Shown here one piece after another: positions 1-9,410 of a stretch of 59,750 nt of DNA. Both the position numbers and the translations under genes were made by a program. Under the pieces are notes generated by a model. That model had not been told where the DNA came from. It saw only the letters and a list, made by a program, of their open reading frames with translations, and ran no database searches. The first letter of the stretch is position 1, and every line of letters starts with the position of its first letter. The DNA comes from Flammeovirgaceae bacterium (lineage in GTDB: Bacteria > Bacteroidota > Bacteroidia > Cytophagales > Cyclobacteriaceae): contig JAJTGY010000022.1 of NCBI GenBank assembly GCA_021298015.1, positions 1 to 59,750 of the forward strand, read 5' to 3'.

Positions 1-595
1 AGTTTGCCCAATGGAGCAGCGAGCAAATTTGGTTTGTTACACGCATGAAGAAAAATGCTGTCTTCCATGTACGCAAAGTCATTACTGATAACACCCAAAA
101 GAAAAAGGCCAAAGGTGTGCTTAAGGAACAATACATTACGATCTCTTATACAGAAGGAGGTCAACCTAACAAATTGCAATTGCGCAGGATAACGTACAAA
201 GACGATCGGGGCGTGTGTATATCTTCATCACCAATAACTTTAAAATCACAGCGGCCCAGGTGGCCCTCATTTACAAGCACCGCTGGATGATTGAAATTCT
301 ATTCAAACAAGTCAAGCAAAATTTCCCCTTGAACTATTTTTGGGGAGAAAGCGAAAACGCCATCCGAATCCAGGTATTTTGTGTTCGTATTGCTCAGGTG
401 CTCATGGTAGTCATCAAAAAGAAATCGGAAACAAAGCGCTCATTCACCAGCATCCTCACCGTGGTGCGTTTGCACATCATGAGTTATGTTGAGCTATTTG
501 ATTTTTTGAAAGATACTTACCAAGCCTGGAGAAGTTCACACAGTCCTCCCGTAAACACCAAAATAGGCATTGCATTAAGTCTTGGGTTTAACTGA
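1..595 (+). pseudogene. IS4-family transposase, 3' part, frameshifted
   Basis: This is the C-terminal part of a DDE transposase; its start lies before the window. The reading frame is open from base 3 and reads FAQWSSEQIWFVTRMKKNAV, then continues to LRRITYKDDRG. The frame then shifts at about 213-215 and resumes as VYIFITNNFK up to a stop at 595. The second part holds the IS4 signature Y-x2-R-x3-E-x6-K (YKHRWMIEILFKQVK), which carries the catalytic Glu. One lost base after GGC at 210-212 would explain the shift, because restoring it gives DDRGRVYIF. IS4 elements do not normally use programmed frameshifting, so I read this as a dead copy. No terminal inverted repeat could be assigned downstream of 595. 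Confidence 0.85.
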
Positions 596-647
596 CCGGG
601 GTTCCTTTTTCAAATTCAACAAAAGTGTGTGAATCCTTCAAGAAAAC

Positions 648-1013
648 TTGATTATTTTCGTGATTATCGGAGCGAGCAACAATCCCTCGCGCTATGCTTT
701 TATGGCAGCCGAAATGCTGACGGAATACGGCCATGAATTCGTGCCGGTTAGCAATAAGAAAGGAGACGTACTCGGCAAAACTATTCTTTCTATTCAGGAG
801 CGACCAGAAATTACAGGTGTTGATACGGTGACGTTGTACCTAGGCCCGCAACACCAGCCCGCATGGTATGATTACATTTTGTCCCTGAAGCCCAAACGAA
901 TCATTTTCAATCCGGGCACGGAGAATGACGAATTTGAGCGATTGGCCCGTCAACGTGGGATTGAGCCCATTGAAGCGTGCACGCTGGTGATGCTGCGCAC
1001 CGGCCAATACTGA
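648..1013 (+). CDS. CoA-binding domain protein (CoA_binding_2 type)
   Basis: A 121-residue single-domain Rossmann-like protein. The N-terminal strand and glycine turn (VIIGASNNPSRYAF) match the nucleotide-binding start of the CoA_binding_2 family, and IIFNPGTENDEF followed by IEACTLVML matches the C-terminal half. These proteins are thought to bind CoA or a nucleotide, but their cellular role is unknown. The TTG at 648 is used as start; the in-frame GTG at 660 would begin inside the first strand and cannot be excluded. There is no in-frame ATG before the upstream stop. The gene stands alone between the IS remnant and a convergent gene, with 12 bases to the next stop. Confidence 0.8.
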   Translation: MIIFVIIGASNNPSRYAFMAAEMLTEYGHEFVPVSNKKGDVLGKTILSIQERPEITGVDTVTLYLGPQHQPAWYDYILSLKPKRIIFNPGTENDEFERLARQRGIEPIEACTLVMLRTGQY

Positions 1014-1025
1014 AACCCGCCAATG

Positions 1026-1490
1026 CTATTTGGAATACACCGCAACGGCAGCGACACAAATCACTTTCCATTTTCCGTCTTTCCCTTTTTCAAGCACGCG
1101 CACTTGAGACGTTTCATCGCGGTCGATGTCGTCTTGCACGCGTTGGGTGAATCGCGCATAAGCTCCGTTTCCGTACACGCGCACCTCTACCCATTCGTTG
1201 ATGATCTTGGCCTGGTTCGGCTTGGCGGTTTTGAAGTAATCGTCAAACGTTTTGTTCAGTTGATCCCATCCTTCGACATACGAAGTGCCGGTAGAATCGG
1301 AATAAAACCAATACGCGTAGGGTGTTTTTTGCCAGGATTCTTCCCATCCCTTTCGGTCCACCCGAAAGAAGGATTGGGTCTCTTTTTCAATCACCGCTTT
1401 GATCAGATCCTGATCTTTTTGCGCTGCTGCCGATCGTGAAGATAGCATTAATATGCTGATAATGAGTCGTTTAATATCGTAATTTTTCAT
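1026..1490 (-). CDS. Secreted SnoaL/DUF4440-like protein
   Basis: A 154-residue protein with an N-terminal signal peptide (MKNYDIKRLIISILMLSS, cleavage probably after SAAAQ). The mature part looks like an NTF2/SnoaL fold: helix IKAVIEKETQSFFRVDRKGW, then the conserved aromatic cluster (WYSDS-type segment YAYWFYSDSTGT), and late beta strands (VRVYGNGAYARFTQ, WKVICVAAVAVY). Such proteins often act as small periplasmic enzymes or binding proteins; no substrate can be named. An in-frame start 45 bases upstream (1535) exists, but the signal peptide favours 1490. It converges with the CoA-binding gene. Confidence 0.7.
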   Translation of the reverse strand: MKNYDIKRLIISILMLSSRSAAAQKDQDLIKAVIEKETQSFFRVDRKGWEESWQKTPYAYWFYSDSTGTSYVEGWDQLNKTFDDYFKTAKPNQAKIINEWVEVRVYGNGAYARFTQRVQDDIDRDETSQVRVLEKGKDGKWKVICVAAVAVYSK

Positions 1491-1587
1491 AATTGACGGA
1501 TTTAAACTTAACCTGGGGAAATGCAGTAAAATCATACCACAAGAGGCAGAATTTCTCTACTTTTCAACCAACCTAAACTACATTTTT

Positions 1588-2523
1588 ATGCTCAGCGATG
1601 ACCGATTAATCAACATCAAGGAGTTATTGGTAAAGCCGGAGACCAACATCAAACTCAAGGATTTTCATACGGAATACAAGGGCGACATCCTGGTGAAGGA
1701 GGAGGCCGAGTCGCTGCTTGAAATGGGTCGAAGACACCTGGCCGAGATTCAGGACAAGCTTTATGCGCACAACCGGTACAGCGTATTGATTGTTTTTCAA
1801 GCGATGGATGCAGCCGGCAAAGATGGAGCGGTGAAACACATCATGTCCGGCTTCAATCCACTGGGTGTTAAAGTGTATAGCTTTAAAGCCCCGAACTCGC
1901 GCGAACTGGATCACGACTACTTCTGGCGCCACACGTTAGCGTTGCCGGCCCGGGGCGAGATTGCCATCCACAACCGTTCGCACTACGAAAATGTGTTGGT
2001 GACACGCGTGCATCCCGAGTATGTGATGAATGAGAATATTCCGGGTATCGAAAGCCCCAAGAAGGTTGACGAAAAGTTCTGGAAGGCGCGTTACAAACAA
2101 ATCAGGAGATTTGAGAAAAACCTATTTGATAACGGCACTATTATTCTGAAATTCTTCCTGCATGTGTCCAAGAAGGAGCAGCGCAAGCGCTTCCTGGAGC
2201 GCATTGATGACCCCAGCAAGAACTGGAAATTTTCATTGTCCGACCTGAAGGAACGCGGTTTTTGGGATGAGTATCAAAAAGCGTACAGCGAAGCCATCAG
2301 CGCCACGTCAACGGAGTATGCGCCTTGGTTTGTAATTCCGGCAGACGACAAGTGGTATGCCCGGTTGGCCATAGCTTCGGTGATCTACCGCATGTTTGAA
2401 AAGCTGGATTTGAGCTATCCGACCGTTACCGAGGCTCAAAAAGCAGAGCTTCAAAAAGCACGTTTGCAACTGATGGCCGAGAAGGACAACGGCAAGAAAA
2501 AGAAGAAGAAAGACAAGGCCTGA
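1588..2523 (+). CDS. ppk2: Polyphosphate:nucleotide phosphotransferase, PPK2 family
   Basis: A 311-residue PPK2-type kinase, which uses polyphosphate as donor to phosphorylate nucleotides in the cytoplasm. The Walker A loop is DAAGKDGAVKH near residue 75. The lid and substrate residues follow in SFKAPNSRELDHDYFWRH and in NRSHYENVLVTRVHPE. The wording of these motifs resembles class III PPK2 enzymes (AMP and ADP phosphorylation), the class known from Cytophaga hutchinsonii; that class call is an inference. The C-terminus is a Lys-rich tail (GKKKKKKDKA). It is the first gene of a polyphosphate group with ppk1 and ppx, interrupted by gyrB. The ATG at 1588 has an A/T-rich leader and no Shine-Dalgarno sequence. 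Confidence 0.93.
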   Translation: MLSDDRLINIKELLVKPETNIKLKDFHTEYKGDILVKEEAESLLEMGRRHLAEIQDKLYAHNRYSVLIVFQAMDAAGKDGAVKHIMSGFNPLGVKVYSFKAPNSRELDHDYFWRHTLALPARGEIAIHNRSHYENVLVTRVHPEYVMNENIPGIESPKKVDEKFWKARYKQIRRFEKNLFDNGTIILKFFLHVSKKEQRKRFLERIDDPSKNWKFSLSDLKERGFWDEYQKAYSEAISATSTEYAPWFVIPADDKWYARLAIASVIYRMFEKLDLSYPTVTEAQKAELQKARLQLMAEKDNGKKKKKKDKA

Positions 2524-2643
2524 AAACGGGCTGGAATCGCATCTTTTTTTGCCCGGAAAATTGACCCGAGCAAGTCCGCGGCCAAGGCAAAAAAAAACAA
2601 GCGTTTTAACACCCAAAATCGCTGAATTTCGGGCTGAAAACCG

Positions 2644-2651
2644 TATTTTTG
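2644..2651 (+). promoter_or_regulatory. Probable gyrB promoter -7 box
   Basis: TATTTTTG fits the Bacteroidota -7 consensus TAnnTTTG and lies 19 bases before the gyrB ATG, which gives a leader of only about 12 bases. No good TTTG -33 element lies at the usual distance (the nearest is TTTC at 2627-2630, too close), so the call rests on the -7 box alone. Confidence 0.4.
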
Positions 2652-2652
2652 A

Positions 2653-4626
<1,974 letters not shown>

Positions 4627-4639
4627 TCGAGTAGTCGGT

Positions 4640-6802
4640 ATGGAGCAGGAGGGAGACGAATCAATAACAGAAGTACCCGTGCGGGAGGGGTCAATCGCTG
4701 CGTGGCAGCAGCAGATTGAGGCCAGTAACTATGTCTCTCGCGATTTGAGTTGGATACAGTTCAACTATCGCGTACTCGATCAATCGCGGAAGACGGAGCG
4801 GAGCATTTTTGACCGGCTGAAGTTTTTGGCCATTACGGCCTCCAATCTGGATGAATTCTGCACCATACGCCTGGGAAGTTTATATAACTACCTGGATTAT
4901 GGCAAGGAACGTTTCGATTACAGCGGGCTTCGGGAGGCGCCTTTCCGTATGCTGTTGCTGCAGGAAATCAAACGCTTTCTCACCGACCAGCACCAGCATT
5001 TTCTTCATAACCTGGTGCCTCATTTTGAGGGGCATGGTTTCCGGATTACATCCTGCAAAATGTTGGAGCCGGAGGATCGTCAACGGGTCGATCAGTACTT
5101 CCATAAGACCATTTACCCGATGCTCACGCCCATGGTGTTTGATAGTTACCATACCTTCCCGGTGCTGATGAACAACCGTTTGCTGTTTGGAGTGGTGACA
5201 CGCGTGCCGGGCGATCAGCAGGCGCAACCGAAGGTTTCTTTTGTGCAAGTGCCGAGCAACCTGCCCCGGTTCTATGAAATTCTATCGTGGGACGGCCTGA
5301 TCTCCTTTGTGCCGCTTGAAGATATCGTCCGGCACAACATTCAGCATCTGTTCCGCAACGTGGATATTCAAAGCGTGAACCTGTTCCGCATCAACCGGAA
5401 TGGAGATTTTACGCTCGATGAAAGTGAAGACATTGAATCCAACTTTCTGGATGAACTGAAACGCAAACTCAAGACCCGCAGATCGGGACGGGTCGTGCGC
5501 ATGGACATCGAGGAGAACCCCGATCCGTGGTTGATGCGTTTGCTCAAGATCCAGTGGGATCTTGACGACCAAAACGTATTTCAGGTACCGCATGGGAGCT
5601 TGCTTGAGCTCAATGGACTCAACCAGATTATCGGGCATAAGGAATTCAAGGACAAAAAGGCGCCCTTACGCAGCCCCATTAAGCCGCTGTCATTCCCCGA
5701 GTATGGTACGCGCGATCTCATGGATGTATTGAAGGAACGCGACATTTTGCTCCATCACCCGTACAATTCCATGGATCCGGTGCTGGAGTTGCTGGAAAAG
5801 GCAGCCGATGATCCGTATGTGCTCTCGATCAAGATCACCATTTACCGGGTGGCAAAAGAGTCGCGGGTAACCGCTGCGTTGCTGAAAGCGGCCGAGAACG
5901 GTAAGCACGTGTCTGTCCTCTTTGAGGTTAAAGCCCGTTTTGATGAAGAAAATAACTTGCGCGAGGCCCAGCGGCTGCAGAAGGCGGGTTGTTTTGTGAT
6001 TTACGGTGTCAGCAGTTTGAAAACCCACACCAAGTTATTGCTTATCGTTCGCAAAGAGGAGGACGATCGCGTGGTGCGGTATGTGCACCTGAGCAGTGGC
6101 AACTACAACGAAGCTACGGCACGCCTTTACACGGACATCAGTTTGCTCAGTACCAACGAAGCGTATGCGCATGACGTGTCAGAATTCTTTAATGTCATCA
6201 CCGGCCACAGCCTGCCGACCACGTATCAGAACCTGATTACATCTCCGCGGGACATGCGCAACCAACTGGTGGGCCTCGTTCGTCAGGAAGCCATTCACGC
6301 GCGGCAGGGGAAGCCTTCGGGTATTGTGGTCAAGTTCAACTCCCTGCAAGACAAGGATTTTATTGATGCACTGTATGAAGCGTCAAAGTCGGGAGTTTCA
6401 ATCAAATTGATTGTTCGGGGCATGTGTTGCCTTCGCCCGGGTCGAAAAGGTTTGAGTGAGAACATTGAAGTGATTTCCATAGTAGGTGAGTTTCTGGAGC
6501 ACTCGCGTATTTATTATTTCCATAATGCGGGCAATCCTAAGGTGTACATCGGCAGCGCGGATGCGATGGTGCGCAGTTTTGACCGAAGAGTGGAATCGCT
6601 TTTCCGGCTGGAGTCCGAAATGCTGAAGAAACAGGCCATGAATATTCTGCGCTACAATCTGCGGGATAATGTGAATGCCTATCGGATGAAGGAAGACGGC
6701 TCGTATGAGTCAAAGGAAGCCGGCCAAGACCCGCCTTTCAATATTCACAAGGAGTTCTACAACGTCACCCGCGAGATTATTTCAGACGTGGCGCTTTTTT
6801 AG
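4640..6802 (+). CDS. ppk1: Polyphosphate kinase 1
   Basis: A 720-residue PPK1, which reversibly transfers the gamma-phosphate of ATP to polyphosphate. The N domain opens with the family segment YVSRDLSWIQFNYRVL. The phospholipase-D-like C1/C2 domains hold the phospho-accepting His463 (SSLKTHTKLLLIVR) and a second catalytic His621 (EFLEHSRIYYFHN). Conserved basic residues appear in SIKITIYRVAKES and VKARFDEENNLREA. The ATG at 4640 is chosen over one at 4589 because the latter would lie inside gyrB and add residues foreign to the family. The 3' end overlaps the end of the convergent ppx gene by 26 bases. Confidence 0.95.
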   Translation: MEQEGDESITEVPVREGSIAAWQQQIEASNYVSRDLSWIQFNYRVLDQSRKTERSIFDRLKFLAITASNLDEFCTIRLGSLYNYLDYGKERFDYSGLREAPFRMLLLQEIKRFLTDQHQHFLHNLVPHFEGHGFRITSCKMLEPEDRQRVDQYFHKTIYPMLTPMVFDSYHTFPVLMNNRLLFGVVTRVPGDQQAQPKVSFVQVPSNLPRFYEILSWDGLISFVPLEDIVRHNIQHLFRNVDIQSVNLFRINRNGDFTLDESEDIESNFLDELKRKLKTRRSGRVVRMDIEENPDPWLMRLLKIQWDLDDQNVFQVPHGSLLELNGLNQIIGHKEFKDKKAPLRSPIKPLSFPEYGTRDLMDVLKERDILLHHPYNSMDPVLELLEKAADDPYVLSIKITIYRVAKESRVTAALLKAAENGKHVSVLFEVKARFDEENNLREAQRLQKAGCFVIYGVSSLKTHTKLLLIVRKEEDDRVVRYVHLSSGNYNEATARLYTDISLLSTNEAYAHDVSEFFNVITGHSLPTTYQNLITSPRDMRNQLVGLVRQEAIHARQGKPSGIVVKFNSLQDKDFIDALYEASKSGVSIKLIVRGMCCLRPGRKGLSENIEVISIVGEFLEHSRIYYFHNAGNPKVYIGSADAMVRSFDRRVESLFRLESEMLKKQAMNILRYNLRDNVNAYRMKEDGSYESKEAGQDPPFNIHKEFYNVTREIISDVALF

Positions 6803-7742
6803 ATGGTATCGGGGAAATCTTTTTCCCCTGGCTTTGATCCTCCACGTTGACAAACTCAATCTTGCGTTGCGTGGCATTTTTCTCGAACAGGTGCAGGAGT
6901 ATGCCGTCTTTTAGTCCGACCTCAGGCACGAAAATGTATTTCGATTGGGCCCAGGCCATGGCTTTCCGGTAGATGTTGCCTGCGGGAATGATCACATCCG
7001 CGCGGTCGGGGTTCATCTGAAGCTTATAGATACGCTCTTCAATGCTGTGCTGGCCAATCATGGCAATAACTTCATCGAGGCGTTTTAAAGACATCTTCCG
7101 GTGCGGTTTCAACTGCGCCAACTCGTAGATTTTTGAGATGTTACCGCCTGTACCCACGGCCGTCACTTTGCCATACTGCGGCTTCATGTGATCCTTAATC
7201 CATCGCTCCATATCCTCCCAGGCCACAGGCGAATCCCGGTTTTCCAGTACCCGCACAGAACCCACCTTAAAGGACCGGGTGTGTAATTTTTCGCCCTGCA
7301 CGTAGATGTTAAGTTCTGTACTTCCACCGCCCACGTCAATGTGAAGGTGCGTTTCGTTGGTCAAAAAGGAACTGATGGCTCGGTTAATCAGGTCCGCTTC
7401 CCGTTGCCCGTCTATCACCTCAATATTGACACCAATCTGGTTGCGCACTTCCTGAACAAGCTCCGCTCCATTTTCAGATTCACGCATGGCGGAAGTGGCG
7501 CAAAACATATAATCGTCCACTTCGTAGAGTTCAAGCAGCAGCTTGTAAGTATGCATCAGCTTCTTGAACTTGTCCTTACTTTTTTCCGAGATACGGCCGG
7601 TGGTGAATACATCGTGGCCCAGACGAAGAGGAAATCGGACGTATTCCATCTTCTTGAACAATAACCGCGTGCCATTGTCCAGAACAGACGAAACCTGAAA
7701 GCGGATGGCATTAGAGCCGATGTCAATGGCAGCGAGTTTCAC
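6777..7742 (-). CDS. ppx: Exopolyphosphatase / Ppx-GppA phosphatase
   Basis: A 321-residue member of the Ppx/GppA family (ASKHA fold), which removes terminal phosphate from polyphosphate or hydrolyses pppGpp. The phosphate-1 loop is AAIDIGSNAIRFQV near the start. FCATSAMRESENGAELV carries the catalytic-Glu region. The phosphate-2 loop is IDVGGGSTELNIY, and VTAVGTGGNISKI forms the adenosine-like loop. It lacks the long C-terminal HD domain of E. coli Ppx, as is usual for short Bacteroidota homologues. GTG at 7742 is the likely start because family proteins begin directly at the KLAAIDIGSN strand. It faces ppk1, which makes a synthesis/degradation pair with interlocked 3' ends. Confidence 0.9.
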   Translation of the reverse strand: MKLAAIDIGSNAIRFQVSSVLDNGTRLLFKKMEYVRFPLRLGHDVFTTGRISEKSKDKFKKLMHTYKLLLELYEVDDYMFCATSAMRESENGAELVQEVRNQIGVNIEVIDGQREADLINRAISSFLTNETHLHIDVGGGSTELNIYVQGEKLHTRSFKVGSVRVLENRDSPVAWEDMERWIKDHMKPQYGKVTAVGTGGNISKIYELAQLKPHRKMSLKRLDEVIAMIGQHSIEERIYKLQMNPDRADVIIPAGNIYRKAMAWAQSKYIFVPEVGLKDGILLHLFEKNATQRKIEFVNVEDQSQGKKISPIPSKKAPRLK

Positions 7743-7832
7743 AATGCAAATTTGCCGATTTATCCTTAAACATTCGTTCAAAAATGGCCAGGCAGCTTCA
7801 TTTTTTGCTGGGCATTCACTTTCTTTGCAGTG

Positions 7833-7951
7833 CTTATCCAGAAAGACCGAGGGACCGGGCCCGTTGACGTCTTAGCATCCTGTTCTCGATCATCGGAACG
7901 TTGTGCTAAAACCCATCTGAGACGATTTCAATCGTTTTCAGTCATGATAGG
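7833..7951 (+). ncRNA. SAM-I (S-box) riboswitch
   Basis: This is the leader of the methionine operon, and it folds as an S-box aptamer. P1: CTTATC (7833-7838) with GATAGG (7946-7951). P2: AAGAC (7843-7847) with GTCTT (7869-7873), enclosing the conserved GAGGGA (7849-7854), GGCCC (7858-7862) and TTGA. P3: GCATCC and GTTC (7882-7885) with GAAC (7896-7899), followed by GTGCTAAAACCC. P4: CTGA-gACGAT with ATCGT-ttTCAG (7917-7941). This class binds S-adenosylmethionine and turns off methionine genes, which fits metH/metF downstream. A near-consensus -7 box (TTTCTTTG, 7820-7827) would start transcription right at the 5' strand of P1. Confidence 0.9.
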
Positions 7952-7968
7952 CGACCTTCTCTGTTGAG

Positions 7969-7999
7969 GGCTCTCTGGATAAAGTGGTAAACGAGAGCC
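7969..7999 (+). promoter_or_regulatory. Start-codon-proximal hairpin, likely riboswitch expression platform
   Basis: GGCTCTC (7969-7975) pairs with GAGAGCC (7993-7999), and the 3' arm ends directly at the metH1 ATG (8000). No T-run follows, so it would act on translation rather than on termination. Its loop holds GGATAA (7977-7982), complementary to TTATCC (7834-7839), the 5' strand of P1. SAM-bound P1 and this loop pairing exclude each other. Inferred model: bound aptamer leaves the hairpin free to block the start site. Confidence 0.6.
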
Positions 8000-9010
8000 A
8001 TGTCTATTTACGAAGCCATTCAAAAACGAATACTAGTGCTGGATGGTGCCATGGGCACTATGATTCAGCGCCATAAGCTGGAGGAAGCGGACTTCCGCGG
8101 AGAGCGGTTCAAAAATCACCCGTCACCCCTTAAAGGCAACAACGACTTGCTGTCGATTACCCGGCCGGATATCATACTGGATATCCACCGGCAATACTTG
8201 GAGGCTGGTGCCGACATCATTGAGACCAATACCTTTAGCGGCACTACAATAGCGCAGGCCGATTATCACCTCGAAGATGCCGTGTACGACATCAATTATC
8301 ACTCGGCCCAAATTGCCCGGCAGGCGGCTGATGAATTCACCCGAAAGACACCCGATAAACCCCGGTTTGTGGCCGGTGCCATGGGGCCAACCAATAAGAC
8401 GGCTTCGATTTCGCCTGATGTCAACAACCCCGGATATCGGGCCATAACTTTTGATCAATTGAAGGAAGCGTATGCGCAACAGGCCAAAGCTCTTTTGGAG
8501 GGAGGTGCCGATTTGTTGCTTGTGGAGACCGTTTTTGACACGCTTAATGCGAAGGCAGCCTTGTTTGCCATTCAGGAGCTTTTCGATCAGCTTGGCCGAC
8601 AGGTGCCCATCATGGTTTCGGGAACGATTACCGATGCCAGTGGCCGGACGCTTTCGGGCCAGACCACCGAGGCATTCCTGGTTTCGGTTTCGCATGTGCC
8701 GCTCTTTAGTATCGGCTTGAATTGTGCTTTAGGAGCCTCGCAACTGCGCCCGTATTTGCAGGTGCTCAATGAGCAGGCACCGTTCTATGTCAGCGCCTAT
8801 CCGAATGCCGGGCTGCCCAATGAGTTTGGTCACTATGATCAGACACCCGAAGAAATGGCGGCTCAGGTGGAAGAGTACCTGAAGGAAGGCCTGGTCAACG
8901 TGCTGGGTGGTTGCTGTGGCACTACGCCAGCCCATATTCGGAAGATAGCGGAGTTGACGGAGCGCTATGAACCCAGACGATTGTCCATGGTCGACAGTTT
9001 TCAGCCTTAA
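8000..9010 (+). CDS. metH: Methionine synthase, homocysteine-binding part (split MetH, N-terminal gene)
   Basis: A 336-residue protein equal to the first (Hcy/zinc) domain of cobalamin-dependent MetH. It opens with the barrel strand [14 protein letters not shown]. Zinc ligands are Cys242 (GLNCALGA) and Cys305/Cys306 ([11 protein letters not shown]). It binds and activates homocysteine; the methyl-donor and cobalamin domains are encoded separately at 9411-12095. Split MetH genes are known in Bacteroidota, so the split itself is not a lesion. Expression should be under the SAM-I riboswitch. The C-terminal tail after [18 protein letters not shown] (LSMVDSFQP) looks like translated repeat sequence shared with the flank of the next gene. 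Confidence 0.93.
   Translation: MSIYEAIQKRILVLDGAMGTMIQRHKLEEADFRGERFKNHPSPLKGNNDLLSITRPDIILDIHRQYLEAGADIIETNTFSGTTIAQADYHLEDAVYDINYHSAQIARQAADEFTRKTPDKPRFVAGAMGPTNKTASISPDVNNPGYRAITFDQLKEAYAQQAKALLEGGADLLLVETVFDTLNAKAALFAIQELFDQLGRQVPIMVSGTITDASGRTLSGQTTEAFLVSVSHVPLFSIGLNCALGASQLRPYLQVLNEQAPFYVSAYPNAGLPNEFGHYDQTPEEMAAQVEEYLKEGLVNVLGGCCGTTPAHIRKIAELTERYEPRRLSMVDSFQP
8981..8998 (+). repeat. Left heptamer tract of the first four-helix-bundle element
   Basis: Read on the minus strand the sequence is GTCGACCATGGACAA, two GACYATN-type units. TTGTCCATGG (8981-8990) matches the reverse complement of CCATAGACAA (9440-9449) at 9 of 10 positions. It encodes the last residues of MetH1. The arms are short and imperfect, so the assignment rests partly on the shared heptamer pattern. 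Confidence 0.4.
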
Positions 9011-9039
9011 CCACTACGTGAAACAAGTTCTGCATTTCT

Positions 9040-9393
9040 ATGGCGTTCAAATTTGAGAATCTGAAAGTGTGGCAAGCGGCAGTCGAGTTATCTGGCGAAG
9101 TGTCCGGGCTCGTTAAGACTTTTCCCAAAACGGAGATGTTTGTGCTTAGTTCACAAATTCAACGCGCATCCGATTCTGTATCACTAAATATTGCAGAAGG
9201 TTCAACGGGGCAGTCAAATGCTGAGTTCCGCAGATTTCTTGGTATTGCCCTTCGCTCTGCACTTGAAGTAGTCTGCTGTTTGCACCTTGGGAGGCGGAGA
9301 GGTTTGATTTCCAATGAAGATTTTGACCGATTCTACCTCCGGTTAACACAACTCGTGAAGGGTATTCAAGCACTAAGAAATTCAATAAGGTGA
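9040..9393 (+). CDS. Four-helix-bundle protein (23S rRNA intervening-sequence/S23 type)
   Basis: A 117-residue all-helical protein of the TIGR02436/IVP family: [20 protein letters not shown] (helix 1), then [19 protein letters not shown] (the most conserved helix), then [16 protein letters not shown] and a last helix ending [13 protein letters not shown]. Relatives are found inside 23S rRNA intervening sequences, as stand-alone genes and as Avd of diversity-generating retroelements; Avd is a pentameric nucleic-acid-binding bundle. The function here is unknown. It fills the metH1-metH2 gap and has no role in methionine synthesis that I know of. Flanking DNA carries GACYATN-like heptamers in opposite orientation, suggesting insertion. 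Confidence 0.85.
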   Translation: MAFKFENLKVWQAAVELSGEVSGLVKTFPKTEMFVLSSQIQRASDSVSLNIAEGSTGQSNAEFRRFLGIALRSALEVVCCLHLGRRRGLISNEDFDRFYLRLTQLVKGIQALRNSIR

Positions 9394-9410
9394 CTAGTTT
9401 GAGACCGAAC

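Noticed and set aside
7743-7832. tRNA or other small RNA gene between ppx and the riboswitch
   Set aside because: No cloverleaf, no T-loop consensus and no acceptor-stem pairing could be found; the stretch looks like divergent promoter DNA.
8123-8695. 190-codon minus-strand open frame inside metH1
   Set aside because: Same situation: a shadow frame opposite conserved homocysteine-methyltransferase coding sequence.
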